This document shows positions 35,841 through 45,389 of a DNA stretch of 64,000 nt, piece by piece. The position numbers and the translations under genes were made by a program. The DNA lies in contig NZ_KB912913.1 of assembly GCF_000383875.1 (NCBI RefSeq), forward strand, positions 118,846 through 182,845, given 5' to 3'. The stretch is from Caldibacillus debilis DSM 16016. GTDB lineage: Bacteria; Bacillota; Bacilli; Bacillales; Caldibacillaceae. Below the pieces are notes generated by a model. The model made no database searches and was not told the origin of the DNA. It saw only the letters and a program-made list of their open reading frames with translations. The first letter of the stretch is position 1; the number at the start of each line of letters is the position of its first letter.

Positions 35841-37088
35841 GTGCCGAAAAAAATCGCAAAAGGCTGGACGATTTTGGCGGTGGGTTCCGTCCCGACGATC
35901 CTCGTCTTGGGGAATTCCATGCTCATCCCCGTTTTGCCGCAAATGAAAGCGGAAACGGGTGTAACCTCATTTCAAACCAGTTTGGTCATCACGTTGTTTT
36001 CGGTGAGCGCCGCCCTATTCATCCCAATTTCGGGCTATTTGTCCGACCGGTTTACCCGGAAGGCGGTCATCGTTCCTTCCCTCATCGCCTATGGTTTGGG
36101 GGGGCTCCTTGCGGGTTTTGCGGCCGCATGGTTTTCCGCCCCTTACTTTTGGATTCTTGCCGGAAGGATCTTGCAAGGGATCGGCGCCGCGGGCACATCG
36201 CCGGTGGCCATGGCTTTGGCCGGGGATCTGTTCAAAGGCGGGGAACAAAGCAAGGTGCTCGGCCTGATGGAAGCGGCCAACGGCTTCGGAAAAGTGATCA
36301 GTCCGATCCTCGGCTCCCTGTTCGCCCTCTTCGTGTGGTATGCCTCCTTCTTCGCTTTCCCGATTTTTTGCCTCGTTTCCCTCCTTTTGTTTCTGGTTTT
36401 TGTCAAGGAGCGGAAAAGGGGCAAGAATGCGCCGTCCTTCGGCCGTTATGCCAAGGGACTGTTGTCTTCCTTCAAAACGGAAGGGCGCTGGCTGTTTGCC
36501 GCTTTTTTGGCCGGTTCGGTCTGTTTGTTTACTTTGTTCGGCATCCTGTTTTACATATCCGAAGTATTGGAAAAGGATTATCAAATCGAGGGAATCCGAA
36601 AAGGACTGATCCTTGCTATCCCGCTATTGTTCATGACCTCCACGTCCTATATTACCGGAAGCAAAATCGGCAAAAAGCGGACGCGGATGAAGGCATCGAT
36701 CGTCTTCGGCCTGTTCCTGATGGCTGCCTCTTTTACCGCATTAATATTCTTTCAGCGGTTGGTGCCCTTCTTTTCCGTGCTGGCCGTCTCCAGCATCGGG
36801 ACCGGCCTTGTCCTTCCTTGCATTAACAGTTTAATTACCGGATCGGTTCCCTCCGCGAGAAGGGGGATCGTCACCGCCCTGTATGGTTCCGTGCGCTTTT
36901 TGGGCGCCGCCTTCGGCCCTCCGGTCTATTCCTCGTTAATGGAATGGTCGCGGTCCGGCATGTTTTTGGTGACCGGCGGATTGTCCCTGTTTGCGGCGCT
37001 TCTTTCCCTCCTCTTGATACACGGAAAAAGGCGTGCCCGCTCCGGGCGGGAGAAGGCGACCCTCTTTGAGAAGTGGCAGCTGTCCTGA
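35841..37088 (+). CDS. MFS transporter, probable drug efflux
   Basis: Major facilitator superfamily protein of 415 residues with 12 predicted helices. [17 protein letters not shown] is the loop 2-3 motif, [20 protein letters not shown] the helix 4 region, and [14 protein letters not shown] the antiporter motif C. These are common in proton-driven drug exporters such as Bacillus YfmO or NorA relatives, but the substrate is unknown. The start is GTG at 35841, with AGGGGG upstream. The stop overlaps the next ATG (TGATG), so the two genes are coupled. Confidence 0.82.
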   Translation: MPKKIAKGWTILAVGSVPTILVLGNSMLIPVLPQMKAETGVTSFQTSLVITLFSVSAALFIPISGYLSDRFTRKAVIVPSLIAYGLGGLLAGFAAAWFSAPYFWILAGRILQGIGAAGTSPVAMALAGDLFKGGEQSKVLGLMEAANGFGKVISPILGSLFALFVWYASFFAFPIFCLVSLLLFLVFVKERKRGKNAPSFGRYAKGLLSSFKTEGRWLFAAFLAGSVCLFTLFGILFYISEVLEKDYQIEGIRKGLILAIPLLFMTSTSYITGSKIGKKRTRMKASIVFGLFLMAASFTALIFFQRLVPFFSVLAVSSIGTGLVLPCINSLITGSVPSARRGIVTALYGSVRFLGAAFGPPVYSSLMEWSRSGMFLVTGGLSLFAALLSLLLIHGKRRARSGREKATLFEKWQLS

Positions 37089-37423
37089 TGAGGAATTCCG
37101 CCGATATTGTGAAATTGAAGAATAGCGAAAGGAGGCGATCCAAACTGGGCCTCTTTTTTTCTCCGGAAATGTTCACCTCTTCCTTCCACTTGCTTAACGT
37201 GGTAAACGCCCAGGACCAGGCAGTGGGACTGGTGGCGGCGCTGTTTGCGGAAAAGAAGGTTTATGTTTACGGAATATTGGAAAAGGAAGGGGTGGAGGAA
37301 GATTTTAAGGAGCTGGCGCTCCATTATATCAAAGGATTGGCGAAAACGGCCCCGGATGCGGAGGTCTATTCCTGCGTCTATTCGGGCTGCCGGAAAATCG
37401 ATTTTCAAGACGAAGCGGAATGA
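37088..37423 (+). CDS. small conserved-looking hypothetical protein
   Basis: Unrecognised protein of 111 residues. Its ATG overlaps the MFS stop, and composition and codon use match the neighbours. The middle part LLNVVNAQDQAVGLVAALFA followed by EKKVYVYGILEKEGVEEDF suggests a small alpha/beta fold; two cysteines lie near the end (SCVYSGC). No membrane helix or signal peptide. A start at the internal ATG 37170 is possible. Function unknown; translational coupling suggests a link to the transporter. Confidence 0.55.
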   Translation: MRNSADIVKLKNSERRRSKLGLFFSPEMFTSSFHLLNVVNAQDQAVGLVAALFAEKKVYVYGILEKEGVEEDFKELALHYIKGLAKTAPDAEVYSCVYSGCRKIDFQDEAE

Positions 37424-37594
37424 TCGCGCATGTCCGAAACCCGGCGGTTCCCCGGGTTTTTTCGCGAGGGCGTGTTCCTGCGGGCACCCTTCCCCGGACA
37501 AAAATCTCCTTTCCGGGCGCCGATTTCCCCTTGCGCATCCTTTGCCGCTGTATTACGTTAAAGCTGAAAGGAAAATCGGTTGGGGGGCCGGGAG

Positions 37595-38554
37595 ATGATC
37601 AAATCCTTTGAATGGCTGAAAATGGATGACGGAACGGAAGTTTATCTGAGGAAATGGGAGACGGACGGGACGAAACCGGAGGCGGTTTTGCACATTGCCC
37701 ACGGGATGGCCGAACACGGGGAAAGATATGAACAATTCGCTCGTTTTCTTGTCTCCAAAGGGATCGCTGTCTTCGCCAATGACCACCGGGGCCACGGAAA
37801 AACGGGGGAAAAGGCCGGTTTGATGGGTTTTTTCGCGGAAGAAAACGGCTTCGACCGCGTGGTGGCGGATCTGTACGCGGTCAACTGCAGGATCCGCTCC
37901 CTTTACCCGGGAGTTCCGGTGTTTTTGCTCGGACACAGCATGGGCTCCTTTTTGGCCTTGCGTTATTGCCAAATCTACGGAGAATCGATCCGGGGGCTCA
38001 TCCTTTCGGGGACGGGGGGAAAGGGGGGACGGGCGGTGAAGCTGGGGAAAATGCTTGCCCGCCTGGAAATGCTGCGAAAAGGGAAAAGGGCACCGAGTCC
38101 TTTCCTGGCCGGTCTCGTTTTCGCGGGGTACAACCGGAAAATCCGGAATCCGAAGACGCTGTTCGACTGGCTTTCGCGGGACGAACAGACGGTCCGGGCA
38201 TACATCGATGATCCCCTTTGCGGCTTTGTTTGCACCGCATCCTTTTACTATGACCTGTTTACCGGGCTGGAGCTCATCCGGGATCCCCGTCTCATCCGGC
38301 AAATCCCGAAAAAATTGCCGGTCTTTTTCTTCAGCGGTACGGAAGATCCGGTCGGCGGATACGCAAAGGAAGTCAAGAAAATGATCCGCAGCCTGAAGGA
38401 AAGCGGGATGGAAAACGTGGAATCCCGTTTTTTCCCGGGAGGACGGCATGAGATGCTCAACGAAATAAATCGGGATGAGGTGTTTGAGACCGTTTACGGA
38501 TGGCTGGAAAAGCAATTGACCACGCCTGCGGGAAAGGAGAACCGTCCTTCTTAA
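37595..38554 (+). CDS. alpha/beta hydrolase, lysophospholipase/monoacylglycerol lipase type
   Basis: Serine hydrolase of 319 residues. HIAHGMAEHGERYEQFARFL is the oxyanion-hole region, ANDHRGHGKTG follows, and the nucleophile elbow is GHSMGS (near residue 118). The aspartate is in FSGTEDPVGG and the histidine in GGRHEMLNE. This is the pattern of Hydrolase_4 lipases (PldB or monoglyceride lipase). No signal peptide, so it is cytosolic. The start at 37595 follows GGGGGGCCGGGAG; the frame is open to 37580. Substrate not determinable. Confidence 0.85.
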   Translation: MIKSFEWLKMDDGTEVYLRKWETDGTKPEAVLHIAHGMAEHGERYEQFARFLVSKGIAVFANDHRGHGKTGEKAGLMGFFAEENGFDRVVADLYAVNCRIRSLYPGVPVFLLGHSMGSFLALRYCQIYGESIRGLILSGTGGKGGRAVKLGKMLARLEMLRKGKRAPSPFLAGLVFAGYNRKIRNPKTLFDWLSRDEQTVRAYIDDPLCGFVCTASFYYDLFTGLELIRDPRLIRQIPKKLPVFFFSGTEDPVGGYAKEVKKMIRSLKESGMENVESRFFPGGRHEMLNEINRDEVFETVYGWLEKQLTTPAGKENRPS

Positions 38555-38745
38555 ATCAAAGAACAAACTGTTCGAATGAGTTTCCTGACTTGTGCTTTGC
38601 TGATCTTTGTCCATCTTAAATCAAAGGACAAATCTTTTAAAGTGAGCCGGAAATGTGAATAATGCGCCTTGCCATCCATGATAAATTCCTGAACTGCTGA
38701 TGGCTGCGTACATCTGCAGCCTCCTGGGTTATTAGCGGCATCCAA
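38555..38745 (-). pseudogene. transposase-like C-terminal fragment
   Basis: A reverse-strand frame reads FIMDGKAHYSHFRLTLKDLS followed by FDLRWTKISKAQVRKLIRTV and a stop at about 38551. It resembles the end of an IS transposase, but the family cannot be named and no terminal repeats are visible. There is no start codon context. It abuts the hydrolase gene's 3' end. Confidence 0.35.
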
Positions 38746-39189
38746 AGGTAGGCAATATTCCGCGGGATTGCCGAAGTTGAAAATATACAGACAGATTTGC
38801 CTGTTCCGCCGTTCCGTTAGCCCATGAGATCGTTCACGGTTTTGCTGGTGTCAGTTACAATATGAACGACACATACTGCGTTTCTTCGAAACGTCTTTTG
38901 TCATGCCGAGTTATTTCGGATATTGGGCGGAAAAATCCCCGAAGTCCAATTACCGCGGCCTTCCGGGCAGTTTTTAAAAGTTCCATAGCTTGAAAAAACG
39001 GTACAATCGTAAATAAGGCGAGCAAAAGAACCGCGATGCCGACGGAGACGGCCGCCGCGGAAGGAGTCCGCATTTTGCCCGCTGCGGCTTTTCTCGGTAC
39101 AGCCTGCCCTCCTCATGTTTTGGCCGGACGCGGCAGGGAGATGGAGCGAAGAGGGAGCGTCGGAGCGGATTTGCGACGGTGTCTTCCGA
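38746..39189. other. non-coding stretch between two transposase scraps
   Basis: No supported gene. A reverse frame (38855-39073) encodes a hydrophobic stretch (VGIAVLLLALFTIVPFF), but it lacks a ribosome site. The stretch is probably IS debris. Confidence 0.3.
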
Positions 39190-39287
39190 TGGACAGTGGA
39201 CAATATTTACAACAACAACGGATCAGGGCAAAATTAAAAGGCATGAGCTCGGTGCAATATCGAGCTCATGCCCAACGGGTTGCCTGA
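39190..39287 (+). pseudogene. IS3-family (IS150-like) transposase C-terminal remnant
   Basis: The last 21 codons read RIRAKLKGMSSVQYRAHAQR plus VA and a stop, matching the conserved end of IS3/IS150 OrfB (YYNNxRIKxKLKGMSPVQYR). The preceding IYNNN is in another frame, so a one-base frameshift lies near 39219. Only the extreme 3' end remains. A 12-bp perfect inverted repeat lies within the fragment (39240-39272). Confidence 0.6.
39240..39272. repeat. 12-bp perfect inverted repeat
   Basis: GGCATGAGCTCG (39240-39251) and CGAGCTCATGCC (39261-39272), nine-base loop, no T-run after it. It is part of the transposase coding remnant (KGMSSVQYRAHA). Confidence 0.7.
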
Positions 39288-39340
39288 TGAAATAACTTGG
39301 TTTGATTTTTTGGGATCACTTCAAAACCGCCGAATGTCCC

Positions 39341-39829
39341 TCATTGCGCTCCCAGGCGCTTCACCGCCGCGCTGTATTGTTCATGGCGTTTTTCCCATTC
39401 GTCCATGGAAAATTCCGTGAAGCGCCCATCCAGCAACGCGGATAAACGGTCGAGGCAGATATGCCAGCCTGCCAAATCGACGGGGACATGATCCGTTAAT
39501 GCGCCGATGAACACTTTCAGCAAAAGCCGCGACCCATACTCCTGAGCGGATACTTCAAAACGGACCAGCTCCTTTCCCCACTCGAATTCCAGCACCGAAT
39601 GCGGTTCATAATCGGTAATCCGTAAATCGAAGGATTCATCCGCTCCGTCCCTCATCGCGAATTTCATGTTTCCGCCTTTGCGCAAGTCCTCCGCTTGCAG
39701 GTTCGGCATCCATAGGGAAAGCTTGCCGTTTTCCGTCAATGCCGCCCATACTTCATCCGGCGGATGGTTGAAGGGACGTTCAAACTCGGCGACATAACCA
39801 TGATAAACTTTTTCAATGACCGCCAGCAT
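39341..39829 (-). CDS. SRPBCC/AHSA1-like domain protein
   Basis: Protein of 162 residues with the START/Bet v1-like fold typical of activator-of-Hsp90 homologs. It has the opening [20 protein letters not shown], then [17 protein letters not shown] and [17 protein letters not shown]. Such proteins bind lipophilic ligands; the ligand is unknown. The start at 39829 lies 17 bases inside the end of the frame-restored VOC gene, so the two were probably co-translated. GGAGG precedes the ATG. Confidence 0.8.
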   Translation of the reverse strand: MLAVIEKVYHGYVAEFERPFNHPPDEVWAALTENGKLSLWMPNLQAEDLRKGGNMKFAMRDGADESFDLRITDYEPHSVLEFEWGKELVRFEVSAQEYGSRLLLKVFIGALTDHVPVDLAGWHICLDRLSALLDGRFTEFSMDEWEKRHEQYSAAVKRLGAQ

Positions 39830-40245
39830 CTGCTAGCCCTCCATCCTCGGATTGCCTTGGAAAATTCAATTCCCAAGTTATCCCAAATTTAACTATCTCC
39901 ATGCCATAGAGGCATCCAGAATGTATTTTGCAGCTCCATTTTCACTTCCCCGTCTTCGGCAAGGGCATTGTATCGTTTTTTGATTTCATCCTCGGATTCC
40001 AGTTCCAAGACGATGCAAACCCGGCTGCTTTTACGGACCGAGCCGGAGAAGACAACGGCCAAATAAAAAACGATCCGTTCATTAATAGGAAGCTCGGTAT
40101 GAAGGTATTTGCCTCCCTGTCCCCGGAATCCTTCTATTCCGTCGGCGGGCTGGACATTTTTGATTGTCCCGCCGAAAATCCTTCGGTAAAATTCCCCCGC
40201 TTCCCGGCAATTCGGGATATAAAGATGGGGGATCGCCCATTTCAT
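39813..40245 (-). pseudogene. VOC family protein (PhnB-like) with a C-terminal frameshift
   Basis: The main frame (39889-40245) reads [40 protein letters not shown] and [11 protein letters not shown], a PhnB/glyoxalase-type VOC protein. It then goes off into MPLWHGDS and stops. Shifting frame at 39922 gives [18 protein letters not shown], exactly the expected family ending, and continues to a stop at 39813. Two bases therefore appear lost (or one gained) after TTCTGG. GGAGG precedes the ATG at 40245. It is a recent pseudogene or a sequencing error; the gene is co-directional and overlapping with the SRPBCC gene. Confidence 0.75.
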
Positions 40246-40464
40246 TTTCGTTCCTCCGCTCAAGCAAGACGGATTTGAGAAATCCGGAAAACTCCGGTCA
40301 TGTCCGGTATTATATCGGAATCCGCCATCGATGACAAATATCCGCCTTCCGAAAAGACGGGGCGCCCCGGGATCGGAAAGGGAACGGCGGTGCCCGCCCG
40401 GCGGAAACCGACAGGATTCTTTCGGCGGAACCCCGTCCGGCCTGATGACCGGCAGCGGGTCATT

Positions 40465-41049
40465 TTATTTATCCAAACGGACCGGCTGGGGAGATCGTCC
40501 GTCGTCCATCCTTTTCGCGGCCCGGTCCCTTCCGCGGATCAAAAAAAGAATCAGGGCGGGAGCGGCGGCGGTCATGCCGATGAAGCTCCAGAACAGGTCT
40601 TCCCATTGAACCGCCCGTTCATGCAGCAGGCGATAATAGGCATACAGGGAATAAGGCAAAACGAGGAAAAGGGAAGTCCATACGCCGGGCGCATACCCTT
40701 TGAAAAGGACCGACTGGCCGATATGGGTAAATACATGGGAAAAAAAGATGGCCAGAAAAATTAAAAAGAAGCCGTACCATTGGAATAGGACGGCGATCAG
40801 CGCCGCGGCGGTAATCGCAAGGAAAATCCAAAACACGTCTTTGGCAAATTCCAACGTATTGATGTGGAAACTGCTCCAGAAAAACCGGTGGAGTTTTTTC
40901 GGCAGCAGGGCAAACACCTTTTCTTTATTTTGCTTCGTCCATTTTTCCACGGTCAAGATCTCTTCGAAATCGTGAATCATAAAAACGACGGGAAACAACA
41001 ATAAAACGGCAGGAAGTGGCTGTTTGTCGTTCAGCCATTCGAAAAACAT
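40465..41049 (-). CDS. HXXEE domain membrane protein
   Basis: Membrane protein of 194 residues with about five helices. VVFMIHDFEEILTVEKW carries the HxxEE motif that names the family; a second histidine-rich stretch is FFSHVFTHIGQSVLFKGYAP. Function unknown, although conserved His and Glu in membrane helices suggest metal or proton chemistry. It follows the TetR gene by 13 bases on the same strand, so it is the likely target of that regulator. The positively charged tail is cytosolic. Confidence 0.75.
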   Translation of the reverse strand: MFFEWLNDKQPLPAVLLLFPVVFMIHDFEEILTVEKWTKQNKEKVFALLPKKLHRFFWSSFHINTLEFAKDVFWIFLAITAAALIAVLFQWYGFFLIFLAIFFSHVFTHIGQSVLFKGYAPGVWTSLFLVLPYSLYAYYRLLHERAVQWEDLFWSFIGMTAAAPALILFLIRGRDRAAKRMDDGRSPQPVRLDK

Positions 41050-41062
41050 CCGCTCCGCCCCC

Positions 41063-41641
41063 CTATGATTCGTTCAAAATCCCGTGAAGGAAAATTTGCG
41101 CCGCCTGGGCTCCCAGTTCTTCCTTCGTCTTTTCCCCGTTCCACAAATAGCGGTCGATGAGTCTCTCCGTTACGGCGACGATAGCTTCTGATGCGATTTG
41201 CGGGTCGATTTCCTTCTTCACGATGCCTTTATTCTGGTTTTCTTTCATGTTGCCCGCGATTTGTGCGACGATTTTTTCCCGGATCCGGTCGCCGTGTTTG
41301 CCGTGATGCAGGGCGATCTTTGTCAGGCTCGGGTTTTTCCCTAAAAAGGAAAAGAGCTGTACGAATTGGTCCTTTACATATGGCTGCACACGGCCCGGAT
41401 AAAAATCGCCCGCTTTTTTCCCGGCGTCGCCGAAATTACCGAGCTGTTGCTCAAATTCGGAAAGCAGATGTTGTAAAATTTCTTCTTTGCTTGCAAAATA
41501 AAGATAGAAGGCCGCTTGGGTCAACCCGGCATGGGCGACGATCTCGCTCACTTTCGTGCTTTGAAATCCCTTTTCCGCGAAGAGTTTTTCCGCCGCTTTC
41601 AGCAATTTTTTCTTGCTTTCTTCTCCTTTCGCAGCCGCCAT
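41063..41641 (-). CDS. TetR family transcriptional regulator
   Basis: Repressor of 192 residues. N-terminal helix-turn-helix: LLKAAEKLFAEKGFQSTKVS followed by EIVAHAGLTQAAFYLYFASK (about 13-52). The C-terminal domain (about 80-190) is YerO/FadR-like but not assignable. A perfect 28-bp palindrome overlaps its own promoter, so it is autoregulated, and the downstream HXXEE membrane protein is in the same transcript. AAAGGAGGGG precedes the ATG. Confidence 0.9.
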   Translation of the reverse strand: MAAAKGEESKKKLLKAAEKLFAEKGFQSTKVSEIVAHAGLTQAAFYLYFASKEEILQHLLSEFEQQLGNFGDAGKKAGDFYPGRVQPYVKDQFVQLFSFLGKNPSLTKIALHHGKHGDRIREKIVAQIAGNMKENQNKGIVKKEIDPQIASEAIVAVTERLIDRYLWNGEKTKEELGAQAAQIFLHGILNES

Positions 41642-41656
41642 GGGAACCCCTCCTTT

Positions 41657-41711
41657 ATATAACTAACTAATTAGTTAGTTATATTATATGCCAGTTGACC
41701 GGTCTTGTAAA
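41657..41711 (-). promoter_or_regulatory. promoter and 28-bp palindromic operator of the TetR-HXXEE operon
   Basis: On the reverse strand TTTACA (41706-41711), a 17-base spacer and TATAAT (41683-41688) form a good promoter. The palindrome at 41657-41684 (core TAACTAACTAATTAGTTAGT) is perfect over 14 bases on each side and overlaps the -10. This is a textbook TetR operator position. Confidence 0.85.
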
Positions 41712-42096
41712 TCCGCCGGCAGAACATTTTCTCTGCCGGCGGGGAAAGGCTCCGGACGAATCGGCCCGGAGGTTTTGCCTCCCAAAATGGTTCAGCGGTC
41801 TGAGGAAATCCATCCGGGCAAGACGGAGGGCCGGGACATTTTCGGACGGTGGAAGCGGCCGGAAAAATCCATGGGTTTTTTATACGGGAAACAATCGGCC
41901 AAAAAACAGCGAAGAAAAATGGGGAGGGGGGCTTTCAAAAGGCGGGCCGGGAGGGAAGGGCATTTTCGCTTGAACGTTTGTTGCCATTTGAAGACCGGAG
42001 CCGTCCTGCCGGTGACGGCTGCTGCAACGTTTTTATCGGGGGGAAGCCATCGCCTTCACCGGCACCCCGGACGGGGGCGGCCATCTTTGGCCCGGT
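41712..42096. other. gene-free spacer between TetR and csaA genes
   Basis: About 385 bases, purine-rich and GC-rich in part. No gene, RNA or repeat is recognised. Confidence 0.4.
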
Positions 42097-42426
42097 TTAT
42101 GCGACGGGGGTACCGTTCGGAACCCTTTCGTCGGGGTTCAGAAGGACCACGTCGCCTTCCTCCGGGATCCCTCCCAACACGAGGACTTCCGATTCAAAAC
42201 CGGCGATCCTCCGGGGCGGGAAATTGACGACGGCGACGACCTGGCGCCCGACCAGCCGTTCCGGGGTGTACCTGCGGGTGATTTGCGCCGATGAACGTTT
42301 GATTCCGAGGTCGCCGAAATCAATTTCCATTTTGATGGCGGGTTTTCGCGCTTCCGGGAACGGTTCGGCCTTGATGACCGTTCCGATGCGGATGTCCAAT
42401 TTTAAGAAATCATCAATCGTAGCCAT
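42097..42426 (-). CDS. csaA: CsaA-type tRNA-binding-domain protein
   Basis: Small protein of 109 residues made of a single EMAP/tRNA-binding OB fold: [20 protein letters not shown], then [20 protein letters not shown] and [18 protein letters not shown]. In Bacillus subtilis CsaA is a homodimeric export-related chaperone that also binds tRNA. The start at 42426 is set by GGAGGTGCGCAA directly before ATG; the open frame upstream is not used. It is divergent from arcR, with about 230 bases between. Confidence 0.9.
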   Translation of the reverse strand: MATIDDFLKLDIRIGTVIKAEPFPEARKPAIKMEIDFGDLGIKRSSAQITRRYTPERLVGRQVVAVVNFPPRRIAGFESEVLVLGGIPEEGDVVLLNPDERVPNGTPVA

Positions 42427-42656
42427 TTGCGCACCTCCATCCGATTCGCGTTTCCGTTTGGCTAGCTTCGCAGGAAACGAAGATCGCACCTCCCGGAACC
42501 GGTACGGGGATGCCGGTTGCGGTTCCGGCGGAATCATTGTCAATATTTTAACATATGGAACAAAGGGATTAAAACCTTCGCCGCATTTGATAAAATGATT
42601 TGTGGGGCGAAGGAAAAAATGGACGGTTCGATAGAAGAACAATAGGGGGATGCCAT

Positions 42657-43343
42657 TTGCGGGCTACATCCACAGACGAATTGAAAAATTTTGAGATTTT
42701 TTCCTCACTCAGTCATGATGAATTAAAAAAGTTCCAACAACATATGTTCCGGCGCACGTACAAAAAGAACCAGCTGCTGTTTACGGAAGGGGATCCGCGG
42801 GAACGCATTTATTTTCTGCTCGACGGATATGTGAAGCTGGAAAGGACCAACAAGGAAGCGACGATGCTTTATTTGGACTATGTGAAACCCAACGACATGT
42901 TTCCTTACGGCGGTCTGTTCCATGACGATTTTTATCATTATTCCGCCTTCGCTTTAACGGATATTGTCGTCTATTACATTCCCGTCAGGATCTTCGAAGA
43001 GGCCGTCAAAGCCCATAAAGAGCAATTATTATACGTCATCAAACGGCTGTCCAAGATATTGGAGCACCACGAAATCCGTCTGCAGACGATCACGACGAAC
43101 AATGTGAAGGAACGGGTGGAACTGGCCGTCACTTATCTAATCAAGCATTACGGATTCCGGGAAGGGAACCATGTGATCATCGACATCCCGATGACGCTGA
43201 CGGAGATCGCCAAACTGTCCGGCGCTTCCCGGGAAACGGTTTCCCACGTTTTTAAAGATTTGAAAAACGACCAGCTTCTTTCCACCGAATTCAAGCATAT
43301 CGTCGTCTACGACCCCGAGTACTTTTTACAAAAGTTGCAATGA
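42657..43343 (+). CDS. arcR: Crp/Fnr family regulator of the arginine deiminase pathway (ArcR)
   Basis: Activator of 228 residues. The cyclic-nucleotide-binding-like beta barrel spans about 20-130 ([20 protein letters not shown]). The C-terminal helix-turn-helix is [20 protein letters not shown] (about 181-200). There is no cysteine cluster for an Fe-S centre, unlike Fnr but like ArcR of Bacillus licheniformis. The start is TTG at 42657 with AGGGGG upstream. It lies directly before argS and arcA, and two Crp/Fnr-type sites stand before arcA, so activation of the arc genes at low oxygen or with arginine is likely. Confidence 0.85.
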   Translation: MRATSTDELKNFEIFSSLSHDELKKFQQHMFRRTYKKNQLLFTEGDPRERIYFLLDGYVKLERTNKEATMLYLDYVKPNDMFPYGGLFHDDFYHYSAFALTDIVVYYIPVRIFEEAVKAHKEQLLYVIKRLSKILEHHEIRLQTITTNNVKERVELAVTYLIKHYGFREGNHVIIDIPMTLTEIAKLSGASRETVSHVFKDLKNDQLLSTEFKHIVVYDPEYFLQKLQ

Positions 43344-43353
43344 ATCTTATAAT
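43325..43353 (+). promoter_or_regulatory. argS promoter overlapping the arcR 3' end
   Basis: TTTACA (43325-43330), 17-base spacer, TATAAT (43348-43353). The -35 lies inside the last codons of arcR. It gives argS its own transcription start about 45 bases before its ATG. Confidence 0.65.
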
Positions 43354-43402
43354 GTAAGGAAAAACCTTCTTTCATCAAAAATATCATTAGGAGGAAGCAG
43401 CG

Positions 43403-45070
43403 ATGTCCATCTTGCAGGAGATCGAACAAACGATCATCGGGGAACTGAAAAAGGCCGTAACGGCCTCGGGGCTGGCCGGCGAAGGGGAAATGCCGGAAAT
43501 CATCCTCGAAAAGCCGAAGATCAAAGCCCATGGCGATTATGCGTCCAACATCGCGATGCAATTGGCGAAAATCGCAAAAAAACCGCCGCGGACCATCGCC
43601 GAAACGATCGTTCCCCATATCGACAAAGCGAAGGCGAATATCCAAAAGATCGAAATCGCCGGCCCGGGGTTCATCAATCTTTTTCTCGATCCGAAAAGTT
43701 TTACCCGCTTGCCGGAAATCATTTTGAAAGCGGGCGACGCTTACGGCCGTTCCAATATCGGCAACGGGCACAAGATTCAAGTGGAGTTCGTTTCCGCCAA
43801 CCCGACGGGGGATCTTCATTTGGGCCACGCCCGCGGCGCCGCTTACGGCGACGCCCTCTGCAACGTGCTTGAGGCGGCGGGCTACGACGTACAGCGGGAA
43901 TATTACATAAACGATGCCGGCAACCAAATCCGCAACCTCGCCTTATCCGTCGAAGCCCGGTATATGCAGGCCCTCGGCAAGGAATGGGACATGCCGGAGG
44001 ACGGCTATTACGGGAAAGACATCATTGAAATCGGGCAAAAAATCGCCGAAACGGACGGCGATAAATGGGTCGACAAACCGCGGGAAGAAAGGCTCGCTTA
44101 CTTCCGGGAATTCGGCCTGAAATATGAGCTGGAAAAGATCCGGAAAGATTTGGAGGACTTCGGCGTCCGCTTTGACAACTGGTTTTCCGAAAGCTCCCTC
44201 TATGAAGACAACCGGATCGAAAAAGTATTGGACCTATTATGGGAGAAAAACATGTTATACAAAAAGGACGGGGCGACCTGGCTCCGTTCGACCGCCTTCG
44301 GCGACGACAAGGACCGGGTCGTGGTGAAATCGGACGGCACCTACACCTATTTCACCCCGGATATCGCCTACCATAAAAACAAGCTCGAACGGGGATTCCA
44401 AACCTTGATCAACATTTGGGGCGCCGACCACCACGGCTACATCCCGAGAATGAAGGCCGCCATCCAGGCTTTGGGCTATCCGGAAGACACCCTGGAAGTG
44501 TTGATCATCCAGATGGTCAGCCTGTATGAAGGCGGGGAAAAGGTGAAGATGAGCAAGAGGACCGGAAAGGCCCTCACCCTCCGCCAGCTGATGGAAGAAG
44601 TCGGCGTCGATGCGATGCGGTACTATTTCAACACCCGCTCCAGCGATTCCCATTTGGACTTTGATTTGGATTTGGCCCGTTCCCAATCCAATGAAAATCC
44701 GGTGTATTATGTCCAATACGCCCACGCGCGGATCAGCACCATGCTGAACCAGGCGAAGGAGCGGGGATTCGATTATGAAGGATTCGATCCTTCCCTTTTG
44801 ACCCATGAAAAGGAAGTCGACCTTTTGAAGCAGTTAGGGGAGTTCCCCCAAGTCGTCGCGGAAGCGGCGGAAAAACGGATGCCCCATAAAGTCACCCAAT
44901 ATGTTCATGAGCTGGCTTCTTTGCTGCACAGCTACTACAACGCGGAAAAGGTGATCGATGAATCGGCTCCGGAACTGACGAAAGCGCGCCTCGCCCTTAT
45001 GGCCGCGGTAAAAATCACGATCGCCAACGCCCTGCGGCTGATCGGGGTCAGCGCTCCGGAGAAAATGTGA
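43403..45070 (+). CDS. argS: arginyl-tRNA synthetase
   Basis: Class I aminoacyl-tRNA synthetase of 555 residues that charges tRNA-Arg. The Arg-N domain occupies about 1-90. The HIGH signature appears as HLGHARG (near 139-145), and KMSKR is at about 383-387. A DALR anticodon-binding domain ends the protein ([20 protein letters not shown]). TAGGAGGAAGCAGCG precedes the ATG. Placement inside an arginine catabolic cluster with its own promoter and terminator is notable. It may be a second, arginine-responsive copy or the sole argS; the window cannot tell. Confidence 0.95.
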   Translation: MSILQEIEQTIIGELKKAVTASGLAGEGEMPEIILEKPKIKAHGDYASNIAMQLAKIAKKPPRTIAETIVPHIDKAKANIQKIEIAGPGFINLFLDPKSFTRLPEIILKAGDAYGRSNIGNGHKIQVEFVSANPTGDLHLGHARGAAYGDALCNVLEAAGYDVQREYYINDAGNQIRNLALSVEARYMQALGKEWDMPEDGYYGKDIIEIGQKIAETDGDKWVDKPREERLAYFREFGLKYELEKIRKDLEDFGVRFDNWFSESSLYEDNRIEKVLDLLWEKNMLYKKDGATWLRSTAFGDDKDRVVVKSDGTYTYFTPDIAYHKNKLERGFQTLINIWGADHHGYIPRMKAAIQALGYPEDTLEVLIIQMVSLYEGGEKVKMSKRTGKALTLRQLMEEVGVDAMRYYFNTRSSDSHLDFDLDLARSQSNENPVYYVQYAHARISTMLNQAKERGFDYEGFDPSLLTHEKEVDLLKQLGEFPQVVAEAAEKRMPHKVTQYVHELASLLHSYYNAEKVIDESAPELTKARLALMAAVKITIANALRLIGVSAPEKM

Positions 45071-45226
45071 TCCGCCGGACAGTTTCGCTGTTTCGGACCG
45101 GGGCAGGGCAGCGCGCCGGAGAAATTGATCCCGCACCCGCGGAAAGGGGAGGGTCGAACCCAAACGCCCGCCCCGTACCGGAAAACAAATGAAACAGGAT
45201 TTTTTCTTCGTGGCACCATCGACAAA

Positions 45227-45258
45227 AACCAGGCTTTGATTGGCCTGGTTTTTTTTAT
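45227..45258 (+). terminator. intrinsic terminator after argS
   Basis: AACCAGGC (45227-45234) pairs with GCCTGGTT (45243-45250), followed by TTTTTTTT. It isolates argS from the arcA transcript. Confidence 0.85.
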
Positions 45259-45298
45259 TTGAACGCGTGATTTGATGTTCAAAAACCTGCAAAGAATT

Positions 45299-45314
45299 TG
45301 TGGAAATGCTCACA
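45299..45314 (+). promoter_or_regulatory. upstream Crp/Fnr-type box before arcA
   Basis: TGTGGAAATGCTCACA matches TGTGA-N6-TCACA except for one base. Its centre is 91 bases upstream of the promoter-proximal box. Confidence 0.55.
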
Positions 45315-45389
45315 CATATTTCGCAAAATTTGTGGCATCTTAGATGTAAGGGATTACAGCGGAAACAGTCCAAAATTTTATGATCACAT

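Noticed and set aside
38855..39073. Small hydrophobic reverse frame that could be a membrane peptide
   Set aside because: No convincing ribosome site and it lies between two transposase remnants.
39240..39272. 12-bp inverted repeat considered as a terminator or attachment site
   Set aside because: No T-run follows on either strand and it is explained as part of the transposase coding end.
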